Part shown: piece by piece, positions 16,818 through 25,170 of the stretch
Numbering within the stretch: the first letter of the stretch is position 1
How the letters are laid out: the number at the start of each line of letters is the position of its first letter
Origin: Treponema socranskii subsp. socranskii VPI DR56BR1116 = ATCC 35536
GTDB taxonomy: Bacteria > Spirochaetota > Spirochaetia > Treponematales > Treponemataceae
Length of the DNA stretch: 35,180 bases
Direction: 5' to 3'
NCBI RefSeq assembly: GCF_000468115.1
Contig: NZ_AVQI01000013.1
Coordinates: 1 to 35,180, forward strand
Notes under the pieces: generated by a model
What the model saw: the letters and a program-made list of their open reading frames with translations, nothing else
Database searches by the model: none
Told to the model about the DNA's origin: nothing
Program-made: the position numbers and the translations under genes

Positions 16818-17804
16818 ATGAAAAGAAACGGATTTTTCTTAACCGCATTATCGCTTATGTTTTTGTGCGGTACACTTGCCGCAGCACCGACAAAAGGCCG
16901 CGTTATAAAAGTCGGTCATACCGGCACCAAAGATCACTATTATCAAATGTATTTGGAAAAGTGGACAAAAGCGGTAACGGAACGTACCGATGGTCGTTAT
17001 ACTTTTGAGATTTATCCGTCCGATTTGTACGGTAAGCCCAACCAATAGATAGAAGGTTGTCAGTTAGGTACTTCCGATATGGTACTGGCTACGGGTTCGT
17101 TGTTATCGTCTTACAGCAAAATTGTCGGCGTACTGGATTTGCCCTTTTTATTTGCAAACGAAAAACAAGCAAGTTATGTTCTTAACGGTCCGATAGGAGA
17201 CGAATTGGCCGATAGTTTGGCTGCGAAAAATCTTGTCGTTTTGGCTTGGTGGGAAAACGGTATGCGCCATTTATTTCCGCCCCGTCCGGTTAATAAACCT
17301 TCCGATCTGAAAGGGTTGAAATTACGCGTTGTCAATTCCAAACCGATGATTGAAACGATTAACGCCATGGGAGCTATTGCAGTTCCGATGGCTTTTAATG
17401 ATGTTTATTCCGCTTGGCAGATGAAAACGATTGACGGCTGCGAAGGAACCATTACGCATATGCTTACCCAAAAATACTATGAACTTACAAAAACGGGTGC
17501 TTTGCTGTGGTATATGCACGTGCCGAATCCGCTTATTATTTCCAAAAAGCTTTGGAATCGTATTTCCGAAGCGGACAAAAAAATCTTTATCGAAGAAGCA
17601 AAGAAAATAAGTGTGTTTTCTTTTGATTTCCAAGCTAAAGCCGACCAAGACGATATAAAAAAATGCGAATCGCTCGGTGTTGTATTTACCCGCCCCAACC
17701 GTGCTCCGTTTATTGAACTGTGTAAACCCGTATATGAAAAATTCCGACCCGATTACGGTGACATGATAGAACGTATTATTGCCGAAGCCGCAAAAGCAAA
17801 ATAA
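16818..17804 (+). pseudogene. dctP: TRAP substrate-binding protein DctP with an in-frame TAG
   Basis: The full DctP length (328 codons) is present in one frame, interrupted only by TAG at 17046-17048, where the family would usually carry a polar residue (GKPNQ-stop-IEGCQLGTSDM; CAG to TAG is one transition). A Sec-type signal peptide (FFLTALSLMFLCGTLAAAP) is followed by VIKVGHTGTKDHYYQMYLEKW. After the stop come the conserved LKLRVVNSKPMIETINAMGAIAVPMAF with the substrate-binding Arg and EGTITHMLTQKYYE. Everything else looks under constraint, so the mutation is recent, suppressed, or a sequencing error. DctP normally delivers an organic acid to DctQM from the periplasm. Confidence 0.88.
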
Positions 17805-17851
17805 AGAACACGCGCTGTTGGAATATACGTCACCCATACATATTAAAGGAA

Positions 17852-17937
17852 GCCTCTAAAAATTTTTGTTTTTAGAGGCCCCCGTATGTAATTTTCACGG
17901 AACGGAAAAATATTTTCTCTGTTCCGTGATTTTATTC
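17852..17937 (+). terminator. Two hairpins between dctP and dctQ
   Basis: First, GCCTCTAAAAA (17852-17862) with TTTTTAGAGGC (17869-17879), a perfect 11-bp stem. Second, TCACGGAAC (17895-17903) with GTTCCGTGA (17921-17929), followed by TTTTATTC and more T. Partial termination here would give more binding protein than membrane subunits, a usual need for TRAP and ABC systems. Confidence 0.75.
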
Positions 17938-17963
17938 TTTTTACTATCAGCCGGAGGTCGCCT

Positions 17964-18461
17964 ATGCTTAAAGCACTTAAAATTATCAACGATCTTATTA
18001 CAAAAATTACCCAAGCTGCCCTTGTTTTTTTTATGTCGGGAATGGTACTGTTGATTTTTGTACAGGTCATCTATCGCTATATTATTAAAGAACCGCTTTC
18101 GTGGTCGGAGGAATTGGCAACATATTTTTTCTCAGGCATTATCTTTTTCGGCGCCGTGTTTCTTTATCGTGAAGAAAAGCATATTAACATGTCTATGGCT
18201 CTTGATGCGATAAAAAACGGTGCGCTGAAAAAAGGTATTAAAATTGCAGCGGATATACTGATTATTCTGTTTCTCTGTGTTATGACCTTTTATACCTATC
18301 CGCTTGCCCGTGATATTCTTGCACTCGGCGGTGTGTCGCCTTCGATGGGGTGGCTGAAGCTCGGATGGATTTTTATGATCGTTCCCGTCGGCAGTGCACT
18401 TTCGCTTTTAATGATGATTGAAGTGCTTTTAAAAGCGATTACGACAAAGGGAGAAAAGTAA
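17964..18461 (+). CDS. dctQ: TRAP transporter small permease DctQ
   Basis: 165 residues with four membrane helices (about 15-38, 48-68, 88-108, 130-155) and the family motif VQVIYRYIIKEPLSWSEELATYFF, then FREEKHI-like LYREEKHINMSMALD. It is the small subunit that pairs with DctM in sodium-driven uptake of periplasmic solute. GGAGG precedes the ATG. Its stop codon directly abuts the dctM start. More A/T at third positions than the flanking chromosome. Confidence 0.95.
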   Translation: MLKALKIINDLITKITQAALVFFMSGMVLLIFVQVIYRYIIKEPLSWSEELATYFFSGIIFFGAVFLYREEKHINMSMALDAIKNGALKKGIKIAADILIILFLCVMTFYTYPLARDILALGGVSPSMGWLKLGWIFMIVPVGSALSLLMMIEVLLKAITTKGEK

Positions 18462-19793
18462 ATGGGCTTATATCTTGCTTTATTTTTTATTATTTTTTTG
18501 CTTATGGGAATCCCTATCGCGGTGTCGCTGGGATTGACCTGTGTCTTTGCTTCCCTTATGGGGCCGCTTTCGGAATTTTTTGCCGGCGTTTTATCCGCAT
18601 CTGATTTGTATTGGGATTGCTCGGATATCATCAGCGAATTGATGCAAAAGACTTTTAACTCGTCCAACGGTTCGGCACTCATGGCCATACCGTTTTTTAT
18701 TCTTGCCGGCAATATTATGGCGTCGGGTGGAGTGTCGAAGCGCTTGGTCGGTTTGGCTGAAGCTTTTCTCGGTCACGTTACCGGCGGCTTGGCGCTTGTC
18801 GCAACCGTGGCTTCCACTTTTTTCGGGGCGGTTTCCGGTTCGGCACCTGCAACTACGGCGGCTATCGGCGGCGTTATGATCAAACAAATGGAAGAAAGCG
18901 GCTATGATCCTGCATTTGCAGGTGCGGTTGTAGCGGCTTCGGGGACAATCGGTTTGATAATTCCGCCCAGTTTAACTATGGTCCTTTACGGCGTCAGTAC
19001 GGGGGTTTCCATCGGCGATTTATTTATTGCCGGTATCGTTCCCGGTATTATCATTTGTCTGGTATTGATTATACCGGAATATGTTATTTCAAAAAAGCGC
19101 GGATACAAAAGCGCGCGGAAATTTACCGGAGCCGAACGCTGGAAATCTTTTAAAGATGCCTTCTTTGCTCTTATGATGCCTATTATCATCCTCGGCGGTA
19201 TTTATTGCGGTATTTTTACGCCTACCGAATCGGCCGCTGTTGCAGTTATATACGGCATTATAGTTGGTATTTTTATTCATAAAGAATTGCATTGGCGCGA
19301 TATATATAAACTTGTTCTTAAATCTGCGCGGTCAACTGCAGTTATTATGTATTTAATGATAACCGCCGATATACTCAGCTATATCCTTGTCAGCTATCAG
19401 ATTCCTCAAAATCTTGCAGCATCTATTTTAACCGTTTCGACCAATCAGATTATCGTTCAAATGTTCATGATTTTAATTTTGCTTGTTGTCGGAACTTTTT
19501 TAAATAATTCTGCAGCGATGGTACTCCTTGCGCCTATCTTTTATCCGATTTTGATCAGTTTGAATATAGATCCGCTTTTCTTCGGCATCATTATGGTTAT
19601 TTCGCTTGCTATCGGTCATAACACACCTCCGGTCGGTTTGTGTTTGTTTGTTGCTTGCGATATAGGCGGTGTTAAATTGGAGCGTTTGGTAAAAGAAGTG
19701 GCACCTCTTGTACTTGTAATGATCCTTGCCGTTTTTGTGATGAACTGCTTCCCACAGCTTATTTTGTTTTTGCCGAATCTGCTGCGCCGATAG
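18462..19793 (+). CDS. dctM: TRAP transporter large permease DctM
   Basis: 443 residues, about a dozen hydrophobic segments. Typical stretches are LFFIIFLLMGIPIAVSLGL, ALMAIPFFILAGNIMASGG, STFFGAVSGSAPATTAAIGG, SGTIGLIIPPSLTMVLYGV and GHNTPPVGLCLFVACDIGG, which carry the conserved Na+ and elevator-hairpin residues of the family. It is the transport channel of the system. It begins immediately after the dctQ stop (TAA then ATG), so it is coupled. The specific substrate cannot be inferred; the operon appears functional apart from the stop in dctP. Confidence 0.96.
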   Translation: MGLYLALFFIIFLLMGIPIAVSLGLTCVFASLMGPLSEFFAGVLSASDLYWDCSDIISELMQKTFNSSNGSALMAIPFFILAGNIMASGGVSKRLVGLAEAFLGHVTGGLALVATVASTFFGAVSGSAPATTAAIGGVMIKQMEESGYDPAFAGAVVAASGTIGLIIPPSLTMVLYGVSTGVSIGDLFIAGIVPGIIICLVLIIPEYVISKKRGYKSARKFTGAERWKSFKDAFFALMMPIIILGGIYCGIFTPTESAAVAVIYGIIVGIFIHKELHWRDIYKLVLKSARSTAVIMYLMITADILSYILVSYQIPQNLAASILTVSTNQIIVQMFMILILLVVGTFLNNSAAMVLLAPIFYPILISLNIDPLFFGIIMVISLAIGHNTPPVGLCLFVACDIGGVKLERLVKEVAPLVLVMILAVFVMNCFPQLILFLPNLLRR

Positions 19794-19819
19794 TAAAAAA
19801 ACGGTGATATACCGAAATT

Positions 19820-19850
19820 AAAAGCGCCACGCTATTTCAGTGGCGCTTTT
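19820..19850 (+). terminator. Terminator of the TRAP operon
   Basis: AAAAGCGCCAC (19820-19830) pairs with GTGGCGCTTTT (19840-19850), with loop GCTATTTCA. The same hairpin recurs as the last module of the structured repeat at 19964-19994 and, decayed, at 25278-25297. Confidence 0.88.
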
Positions 19851-19855
19851 AAACA

Positions 19856-19994
19856 TTCCTTAAAATTCAACAGTCGAACAAAATATCAATTTTGGAGACT
19901 GTTGAATTGGTGCGCGGAAGCGCACACGTACATCCGCGAGTTTTCATTTGAAAACTCGAAATTAAAAGCGCCGCGCTATTTCAGTGGCGCTTTT
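19856..19994. repeat. Structured intergenic element, copy 1
   Basis: Modules in order: TTCCTTAAAA; a long hairpin with outer arms AATTCAACAGTC/GACTGTTGAATT (19864-19875, 19897-19908) and inner CAAAAT-ATCA-ATTTTG; GTGCGC-GGAA-GCGCAC (19910-19925); CGAGTTTTC-ATTT-GAAAACTCG (19937-19958); AAAAGCGCC/GGCGCTTTT (19964-19994). Copy 2 lies at 25171-25297. The first hairpin differs in nearly every base between copies yet is fully paired in both, while the rest is nearly identical. It lies between convergent dctM and radA. Confidence 0.85.
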
Positions 19995-20157
19995 AAACCT
20001 TAATTTTCGGACAGCTTTTTGTTAATTACCGATTATCGCATTATCAATTAGATCGAATTCGAAAGTATCGTGAGTACGGTTTTTTCGCTCTTTCCGGCGG
20101 AGTGATTCCGCACCGGCAGCTTTGCAGTACGGCCGCCCCGCGCAATCGGCTCTTTCG
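19995..20157. other. Remaining dctM-radA intergenic DNA
   Basis: No gene, promoter or convincing terminator is visible in these 163 bp. The left part is AT-rich and the part next to the radA stop is GC-rich. Confidence 0.5.
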
Positions 20158-21519
20158 TTATGTTCCGAACAGGAGCGTTACGAGCTCTTTTACGTCGCGC
20201 GCCTGAGAGACGCCCTTGCTTTTTTCCGGCGCGATAACCGTCGAAAAGCCCATATTCTGCGCCGTCTTTGCGCGCTGCGTCAATCGCGGCACGGGGCGAA
20301 TTTCTCCGGCAAGGCTCAGCTCACCGATCACCGCCGTTTCGGCTGCGAGCGCGATGTCTGTGCGTGCCGAATACAGTGCCGCCGCAAGCGCCGCATCGAT
20401 CGCGCCTTCCGTCAAGCGCATGCCGCCTGCCACATTGATGTATAAATCCTGATCGGAAAAGTGCAAGCCCGTTCGTTTTTCGAGAACTGCCGCCACGCGC
20501 GCCACGCGCGCCGAATCGATTTTATCGCTGTACACGCGGGAAAGAGACGCCTTTGCCGGCACGACGAGCGCCTGTATTTCAACGATAAACACGCGGCTGC
20601 CTTCGAACACGGCGGTACATGCAACGCCCGCGGGCTGCTTGCCGTCGCGCCTCGTGATAAAGAGCACCGACGGATCGGCGACTTCGGTCAAGCCTTTTTC
20701 CGTCATTTCAAAGATGCCGATTTCATCGACCGAGCCGAACCTGTTTTTCGCCGCGCGCAAAAAGCGGTATTCGTCGTTGCTGCGTTCGAATGAAACCACC
20801 GTGTCGACCATGTGCTCGAGCGATTTCGGGCCGGCGATCAACCCTTCTTTCGTCACGTGCGCGGCCATTATTAAAACGGCGTCGCGTTCTTTGACCCAGC
20901 TTATTAATTCGTTCGCGCAGTATTTCAATTGATTGACCGTTCCCGGAATCAAACCGGCCTGCACCGAATACGTCGTTTGAATCGAGTCGACGATCACGAG
21001 TACGGGGTTTTGCGCATCGAGCGCGGCGAGCATATCTTCGAGACGCATCGTACACAAAAGCTCGATACCGGCGGCAGCGAGGCCGAGCCGTTCGCTCCGC
21101 TCTTTTATCTGCGCGGCGGATTCTTCGCCCGACACGTAGAGTACGCGCATCGCATTGCCGTTCGCTTTCGCCGCGAGAGAAGCCGTCTGCAAAAGCAGTG
21201 TCGATTTTCCGATGCCCGGCTCTCCGCCGATAAGAACAGCGGAACGCATCGCAGCTCCGCCGCCGAGCACGCGGTCGAATTCCGCGATGCCGGTCGCAAG
21301 GCGCATACAGGCCTTTGCGTCCACGTGCGAAAGCGGCACGGGCTTTGCGCGCTCGGAAACGGAGAGACCGACACCGACAGGGCTTACGGCGTTCGCGTCG
21401 AGGATGCATTCTTCGAGCGTGTTCCATTCGCCGCACTGCGGACAGCGGCCGAGCCAGCGCGGCTGCGAATAGCCGCAGGATGAACACTTGTATACGATCG
21501 TACCGGATTTTTTTGCCAT
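20158..21519 (-). CDS. radA: DNA repair protein RadA (Sms)
   Basis: 453 residues. N-terminal zinc finger with Cys at 12, 15, 26 and 29 (CSSCGYSQPRWLGRCPQCG). RecA-like core with Walker A GEPGIGKST (99-107), YVSGEESAAQI, Walker B VLVIVDSIQT, and the RadA-specific KNRFG in RFLRAAKNRFGSVDEIGIF. A C-terminal Lon-protease-like domain follows (VNVAGG-type YINVAGGMRLTEGAIDAALA). It is a branch-migration helicase in homologous recombination. GAGGA lies upstream of the ATG. Monocistronic. Confidence 0.97.
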   Translation of the reverse strand: MAKKSGTIVYKCSSCGYSQPRWLGRCPQCGEWNTLEECILDANAVSPVGVGLSVSERAKPVPLSHVDAKACMRLATGIAEFDRVLGGGAAMRSAVLIGGEPGIGKSTLLLQTASLAAKANGNAMRVLYVSGEESAAQIKERSERLGLAAAGIELLCTMRLEDMLAALDAQNPVLVIVDSIQTTYSVQAGLIPGTVNQLKYCANELISWVKERDAVLIMAAHVTKEGLIAGPKSLEHMVDTVVSFERSNDEYRFLRAAKNRFGSVDEIGIFEMTEKGLTEVADPSVLFITRRDGKQPAGVACTAVFEGSRVFIVEIQALVVPAKASLSRVYSDKIDSARVARVAAVLEKRTGLHFSDQDLYINVAGGMRLTEGAIDAALAAALYSARTDIALAAETAVIGELSLAGEIRPVPRLTQRAKTAQNMGFSTVIAPEKSKGVSQARDVKELVTLLFGT

Positions 21520-21619
21520 CGCAATTCCTCATAAATTAATAGGTCGAATATCGATTTAATTAATTTTCGTGCGCTTCGTCAGCACGAGGCGATGTCCCGT
21601 CAGAACGCGGCGATTCCCT

Positions 21620-22936
21620 CTAAAACAGTTTCCGGCATTCGAGGTAAAAGCGCTTTTCATCGGCTTCGCCCATCGAAAAACTTTTCCGCGGGAGCGGTCC
21701 GTTTTTTTCGATCGTCGCAAAAAAGCTTGCTTTGTCGATCGGCGGAAGAAGGATGCCCGTCGTACCCTCTCGGGCGCCGAGCCGCATCGTTTCCGCATCT
21801 CCGTGAATATAATCGATCGTTATATCGATTCCGGCTTTCGCTTTTTCAGCTATATAATCGTCGACGACCGGTTGAAAAGCGGAAACCGCGAGCGAAGAAA
21901 TATTCGTTTTTAAAAGCGTGTACGATGTTTTTCCGGCGGACGTGCTTGCAAAGCCGAACGATGCCCTCGACTTTTTTACCGCGTTTTCGAGTTCTTCTGA
22001 CGAGCGGCACTGCACAACCTCTCCGCCGAATTGAGAAGTCAAGCGCAAAATCAATTCCGCCGCGTCCGCTCCGAAAAGCACGCGGTGAATAGGCTCGAAC
22101 GTAAGCCCCGCATCGTATATGTTGACGATTTCAACGAGGGCGTAACGCACGCGGCTTGTCTTTCGCTCTTTTTCGCCGAGCGTTTGTTTGTATTCGTCCC
22201 ACACGGCTTTTGCGGTTGCAAGCGAATGATTTCCGTCGCCGACTGCAAACATAAACACGCTGCCGTCGCTTTCGGTATTCGCTTTTGCAATTTTTTCAAG
22301 CGATGAGAGAAGGGCACCTTCCGAAGATTCCGGCACAAGCCGGCCTTGTATGCTTCCGCCCTTCATCATAAGATTTCCCGAATAAAGAGGAGCGGTTCCG
22401 GACGCTTTGACGGCGGCTCCCGCACCTCCGACAAGGGAATCCGACGCATCGTTTACGAGGAGCATGATGTGCGGTGCTTCGAGCGGGGCGCCGCTCCTGA
22501 TCGCTTTGCGAGGCGGAATGCGCGAAGGGATCGTCGCTTCGGTTGCACGGATGAGCGCTTTTGAAAAAGGCTTCCACTCGTAGCCGTCCAAATCGATTGC
22601 CCCTACAAGACCGCGCCGCATACGGCCGAACGCCGTCGTGCGCTCGACGTAGACGAAGCCGTGTTTTTCTTCAAACAGGCCGTCATCGATGTAGCGCTTC
22701 ATCGCCGCCTGTATGCCTGCAATACGCGATTCTTTATCGCCGTCGCCGAGATAGACTTCCGGCAAAATGAGGTTCAACGCGCTCGGTTTTCCGCTCGCCG
22801 CTTTTTCCGCCTCTTTCCAATAATTTCTGTCCTGTGTATATTGATCGCACGCGATGCACGACCAACTCGCCGTGTCGATGTTTTTCGGTAACAAAATGTC
22901 GGGCACGGAAAGGGCGAAATCCGAAAATGTGTTCAT
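21620..22936 (-). CDS. DUF1015 family protein
   Basis: 438 residues from the ATG at 22936. A longer frame to 23047 would read through the divergent rpoN gene and is rejected. Recognisable DUF1015 pieces: LLPKNIDTASWSCIACDQYTQDRNYW, YVERTTAFGRMRRGLVGAIDLDGYEW, RATEATIPSRIPPRKAIRSGAPLEAPHIM, and FMFAVGDGNHSLATAKAVW with a GDGNHS motif. The function is unknown; the family is often near serine metabolism genes, not seen here. No ribosome site: the -10 TATACT ends six bases before the ATG. Confidence 0.88.
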   Translation of the reverse strand: MNTFSDFALSVPDILLPKNIDTASWSCIACDQYTQDRNYWKEAEKAASGKPSALNLILPEVYLGDGDKESRIAGIQAAMKRYIDDGLFEEKHGFVYVERTTAFGRMRRGLVGAIDLDGYEWKPFSKALIRATEATIPSRIPPRKAIRSGAPLEAPHIMLLVNDASDSLVGGAGAAVKASGTAPLYSGNLMMKGGSIQGRLVPESSEGALLSSLEKIAKANTESDGSVFMFAVGDGNHSLATAKAVWDEYKQTLGEKERKTSRVRYALVEIVNIYDAGLTFEPIHRVLFGADAAELILRLTSQFGGEVVQCRSSEELENAVKKSRASFGFASTSAGKTSYTLLKTNISSLAVSAFQPVVDDYIAEKAKAGIDITIDYIHGDAETMRLGAREGTTGILLPPIDKASFFATIEKNGPLPRKSFSMGEADEKRFYLECRKLF

Positions 22937-22942
22937 GCGGAA

Positions 22943-22975
22943 AGTATACCGCCAAGTATTTTTTTGTGCTATACT
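22943..22975. promoter_or_regulatory. Divergent leaderless promoter pair (DUF1015 / rpoN)
   Basis: Only 45 bp separate the two start codons. AAGTATA and TATACTT form inverted -10 elements: TATACT on the minus strand at 22943-22948 and on the plus strand at 22970-22975. Each is followed by exactly six bases and then ATG (22936 and 22982). The -35 regions are weak and would overlap the opposite promoter. No Shine-Dalgarno sequence exists on either side. Confidence 0.7.
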
Positions 22976-22981
22976 TAAACT

Positions 22982-24448
22982 ATGCCCGATCTTTTTTACG
23001 GACAAGTGCAGCAGACTTCTCAAGTGCAGCGGCAAGTGCTGTCGCAAAAACAGATACAGTCGCTGAAACTGCTCGCAATGAGCGGCGAAGATTTGAACGC
23101 CGAAATCCGCAAAGCGGTGAATGAAAATCCCGCACTCGAAATCGTACGCGATGATGCGGCGGTAACGGCCGCACCGCGCAGTTCATTTCCATACGAAAAC
23201 ACACGCACTTCCTACGCGTCCGCGGCGGGCAATGAAGCGGCACAAAAATTTCAGGATGCATACGAAAACGCCGCCGATACGCGCGAAACGCTGCAGGAAC
23301 ACCTTTTGTTTCAGCTGAACGTAATGAAACTTTCGCCCGATGAAAAATCGCTCGGAAAAGCGCTCATCGAAAACCTGAACGAAAACGGACGGCACATCCT
23401 CGCTCCCGCGTCACTGCTCGACAAATCGCGCCCCGCACAGAATACGGCTATGCTCGATAAAATGCTGCACATCATCCGGTGCATGGATCCCGAAGGCACG
23501 TGCTGCAACGACATGGAAGAGAGCCTCTACGTGCAGGCGCAAATCGCAGGCGACGCCCCGCCGCTCGCGCTTTTTATACTCGACGGACACATCGACGTGC
23601 TGTATTCGAACGACGCGACACCCGATATAGAGCGCATCAAACGAAAAATTATTAAATTGCAGGAAGCGTCGAAGCGCGAATCTTTCGGCGGCGAGAGGGC
23701 GATCGATTCGCTTGAGGTAAGTTCGGATGATGTGCAAAAAGCGATCGCGTTTATCTCGCGCTTGAATCCGTATCCCGCGCAGGGCTACGGCAAAGCGCCG
23801 ACGCACTACATTTCGCCGGACATCTCGGTGACCGAAGCCGAGGGAGAAGTGCCGAACACGTCCGATGAAAATGAAATGTTCGTGGAAAATACGCACAAAA
23901 AGTATTTCCGCATAACGCTCGCAAAAGGCGCGATACCCGACGTTCGCATCGTTCCGGGTTTCAACGCGCAGCGCCATAAAGAGCTTAAAAAAAATATCAA
24001 AGCCGCAGAACAATTTTTGGACAACCTTGCATACCGTAAATCGCTCCTTTTGCAGTCGTGCGAAATCATCGTCAAAACACAGACCGGTTTTTTTTCATCG
24101 CACGGCAAAGGCTACCTCGAAGAGCTCACGCAAAGCGAAACGGCGCGTATACTCGGCGTCAACGAATCGACGGTATCGCGTATGGCGAACGAAAAATTCA
24201 TGCAGACGCCGTGGGGACAGCTTTTTCCGCTGAAATATTTTTTTACGAATTCGCAGGACAAAGTAAAATTCGCGCTGCGTCAGCTTATCGAAAACCGCGC
24301 AAGCGGTAAAAAACCGCTGTCTGACAGAGAGCTCGTCGAAAAACTCGCCAGACAGGGCATACACGTCGCACGCCGCACCGTCGCAAAATACCGTGCACAG
24401 CTTGCGATCGGCTCGTCATACACACGCGGAAAAGCGCCGAAAAAATAG
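22982..24448 (+). CDS. rpoN: RNA polymerase sigma-54 factor
   Basis: 488 residues. Region I glutamine/leucine-rich activator-contact segment: QTSQVQRQVLSQKQIQSLKLLAMSGEDLNAEI then ENPALEIV. A core-binding domain spans about 80-250, followed by the helix-turn-helix region (LGVNESTVSRMANEKFMQTPWGQLFPLKYFF) and the RpoN box ARRTVAKYR at 463-471, which reads the -24 element. It directs transcription of activator-dependent promoters. The leaderless start at 22982 fits the family N-terminus. hpf follows on the same strand, an order also seen in proteobacteria. Confidence 0.96.
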   Translation: MPDLFYGQVQQTSQVQRQVLSQKQIQSLKLLAMSGEDLNAEIRKAVNENPALEIVRDDAAVTAAPRSSFPYENTRTSYASAAGNEAAQKFQDAYENAADTRETLQEHLLFQLNVMKLSPDEKSLGKALIENLNENGRHILAPASLLDKSRPAQNTAMLDKMLHIIRCMDPEGTCCNDMEESLYVQAQIAGDAPPLALFILDGHIDVLYSNDATPDIERIKRKIIKLQEASKRESFGGERAIDSLEVSSDDVQKAIAFISRLNPYPAQGYGKAPTHYISPDISVTEAEGEVPNTSDENEMFVENTHKKYFRITLAKGAIPDVRIVPGFNAQRHKELKKNIKAAEQFLDNLAYRKSLLLQSCEIIVKTQTGFFSSHGKGYLEELTQSETARILGVNESTVSRMANEKFMQTPWGQLFPLKYFFTNSQDKVKFALRQLIENRASGKKPLSDRELVEKLARQGIHVARRTVAKYRAQLAIGSSYTRGKAPKK

Positions 24449-24690
24449 CGGTGCCGATCAAAAGGGGTGCACAGGCAGCCGGTACCGTTTTCATATATTC
24501 GAATGTTTTCAAAATTCGGTTTTCAGCGACTTCCTGTCGTATACGGTACGATCGACCTACGCCCGCGTGGAGTACCGCGAAGCGTCCGCGCCGGGGCGCG
24601 GATGAGGGTTACCGAAGTACGGAAGGCGGGTTCTTCCGATCCGCGTCGTCCGAAAGCATCGGCAATACGTATGCTGCCGTTATTTTTATT
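24449..24690 (+). terminator. rpoN terminator and the unexplained rest of the rpoN-hpf gap
   Basis: CGGTGCCG (24449-24456) pairs with CGGTACCG (24480-24487), one G-U pair, and is followed by TTTT, so rpoN ends here. The remaining ~200 bp carry no protein I believe in. They include a GC-rich stretch with the perfect hairpin TCCGCGC-CGGG-GCGCGGA near 24588-24605. It could be a small RNA or the scar of a lost gene; nothing decides between these. Confidence 0.5.
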
Positions 24691-24719
24691 TTGCTTTTTC
24701 GCATATTCCGTTGTATACT
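24691..24719 (+). promoter_or_regulatory. hpf promoter
   Basis: -35 TTGCTT (24691-24696), 17-bp spacer, -10 TATACT (24714-24719), 65 bp before the hpf start. hpf can therefore be expressed apart from rpoN. Confidence 0.6.
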
Positions 24720-24784
24720 ATAAGGGCGGTACAAATGCCGCAGTCTGTGTTTCAGGCTTCAATACATACTGACAGGAGCGTTGC

Positions 24785-25078
24785 ATGACAAAAAACGTAT
24801 CGGCAGTCGGTTTCGATTTTGAAAAAAAACAGTCCGACATGATTGAAACAAAGTTGAAGCGCATCGCGTATGCCGAAGATTTGATCGTCGATTTTACCAT
24901 GCGGGTAAAATACGACAAAGAGTATTCGTTCGACGCGACGTTCAATTTCCGCTGGGGCACGCAGGGACATGTGACGAGCAGAGATTACAGTTTCGATGCA
25001 GGCCTCAACAAACTTATGGACACCCTCGATACGAAGATAAAAAAAGAAAAAGACAAGATTCAAGATCACACGAAATAA
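24785..25078 (+). CDS. hpf: Ribosome hibernation promoting factor (short form)
   Basis: 97 residues, the length of the short HPF/YfiA family with the beta-alpha-beta-beta-beta-alpha fold: KQSDMIETKLKRIAYAEDLI, MRVKYDKEYSFDATFNFRWG, HVTSRDYSFDAGLNKLMDTL, and a basic C-terminal helix (KIKKEKDKIQDHTK). HPF binds the 30S decoding region and stabilises idle ribosomes. AGGAG lies 6 nt before the ATG. Confidence 0.9.
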   Translation: MTKNVSAVGFDFEKKQSDMIETKLKRIAYAEDLIVDFTMRVKYDKEYSFDATFNFRWGTQGHVTSRDYSFDAGLNKLMDTLDTKIKKEKDKIQDHTK

Positions 25079-25092
25079 TAATCGGAGAAACA

Positions 25093-25135
25093 GGGAGCTG
25101 TCTCAAAAATTATTATCGTGTTTACGACAGCCCCC
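25093..25135. repeat. GAGCTGTC...GACAGCCC hairpin, copy C
   Basis: GCTGTC (25097-25102) pairs with GACAGC (25126-25131), and GGG/CCC extends the stem past one bulged A. It lies 15 bp after the hpf stop, a third member of the family at 2299 and 8378, and probably the hpf terminator. Confidence 0.7.
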
Positions 25136-25170
25136 ATCTCAGTACGGCGAATACGGCAAGCTTCTTACGC

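Noticed and set aside
17046-17048. TAG in dctP read as pyrrolysine.
   Set aside because: No pyl genes are seen and DctP proteins have no reason to carry pyrrolysine; a nonsense mutation is simpler.
19864-19908. Integron attC site: ATTCAAC and GTTGAAT match the RYYYAAC/GTTRRRY core consensus.
   Set aside because: The second copy of the element has no GTT core at the same place, and no integrase or cassette array is present.
24540-24665. SRP RNA, tmRNA or RNase P RNA in the GC-rich part of the rpoN-hpf gap.
   Set aside because: None of the conserved core motifs (for example the SRP GGAAG apical loop or a tRNA-like TTCRA arm) is present.
24467-24772. Possible small protein between rpoN and hpf.
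   Set aside because: Frames here have no ribosome site or recognisable motif and run into the hpf promoter.
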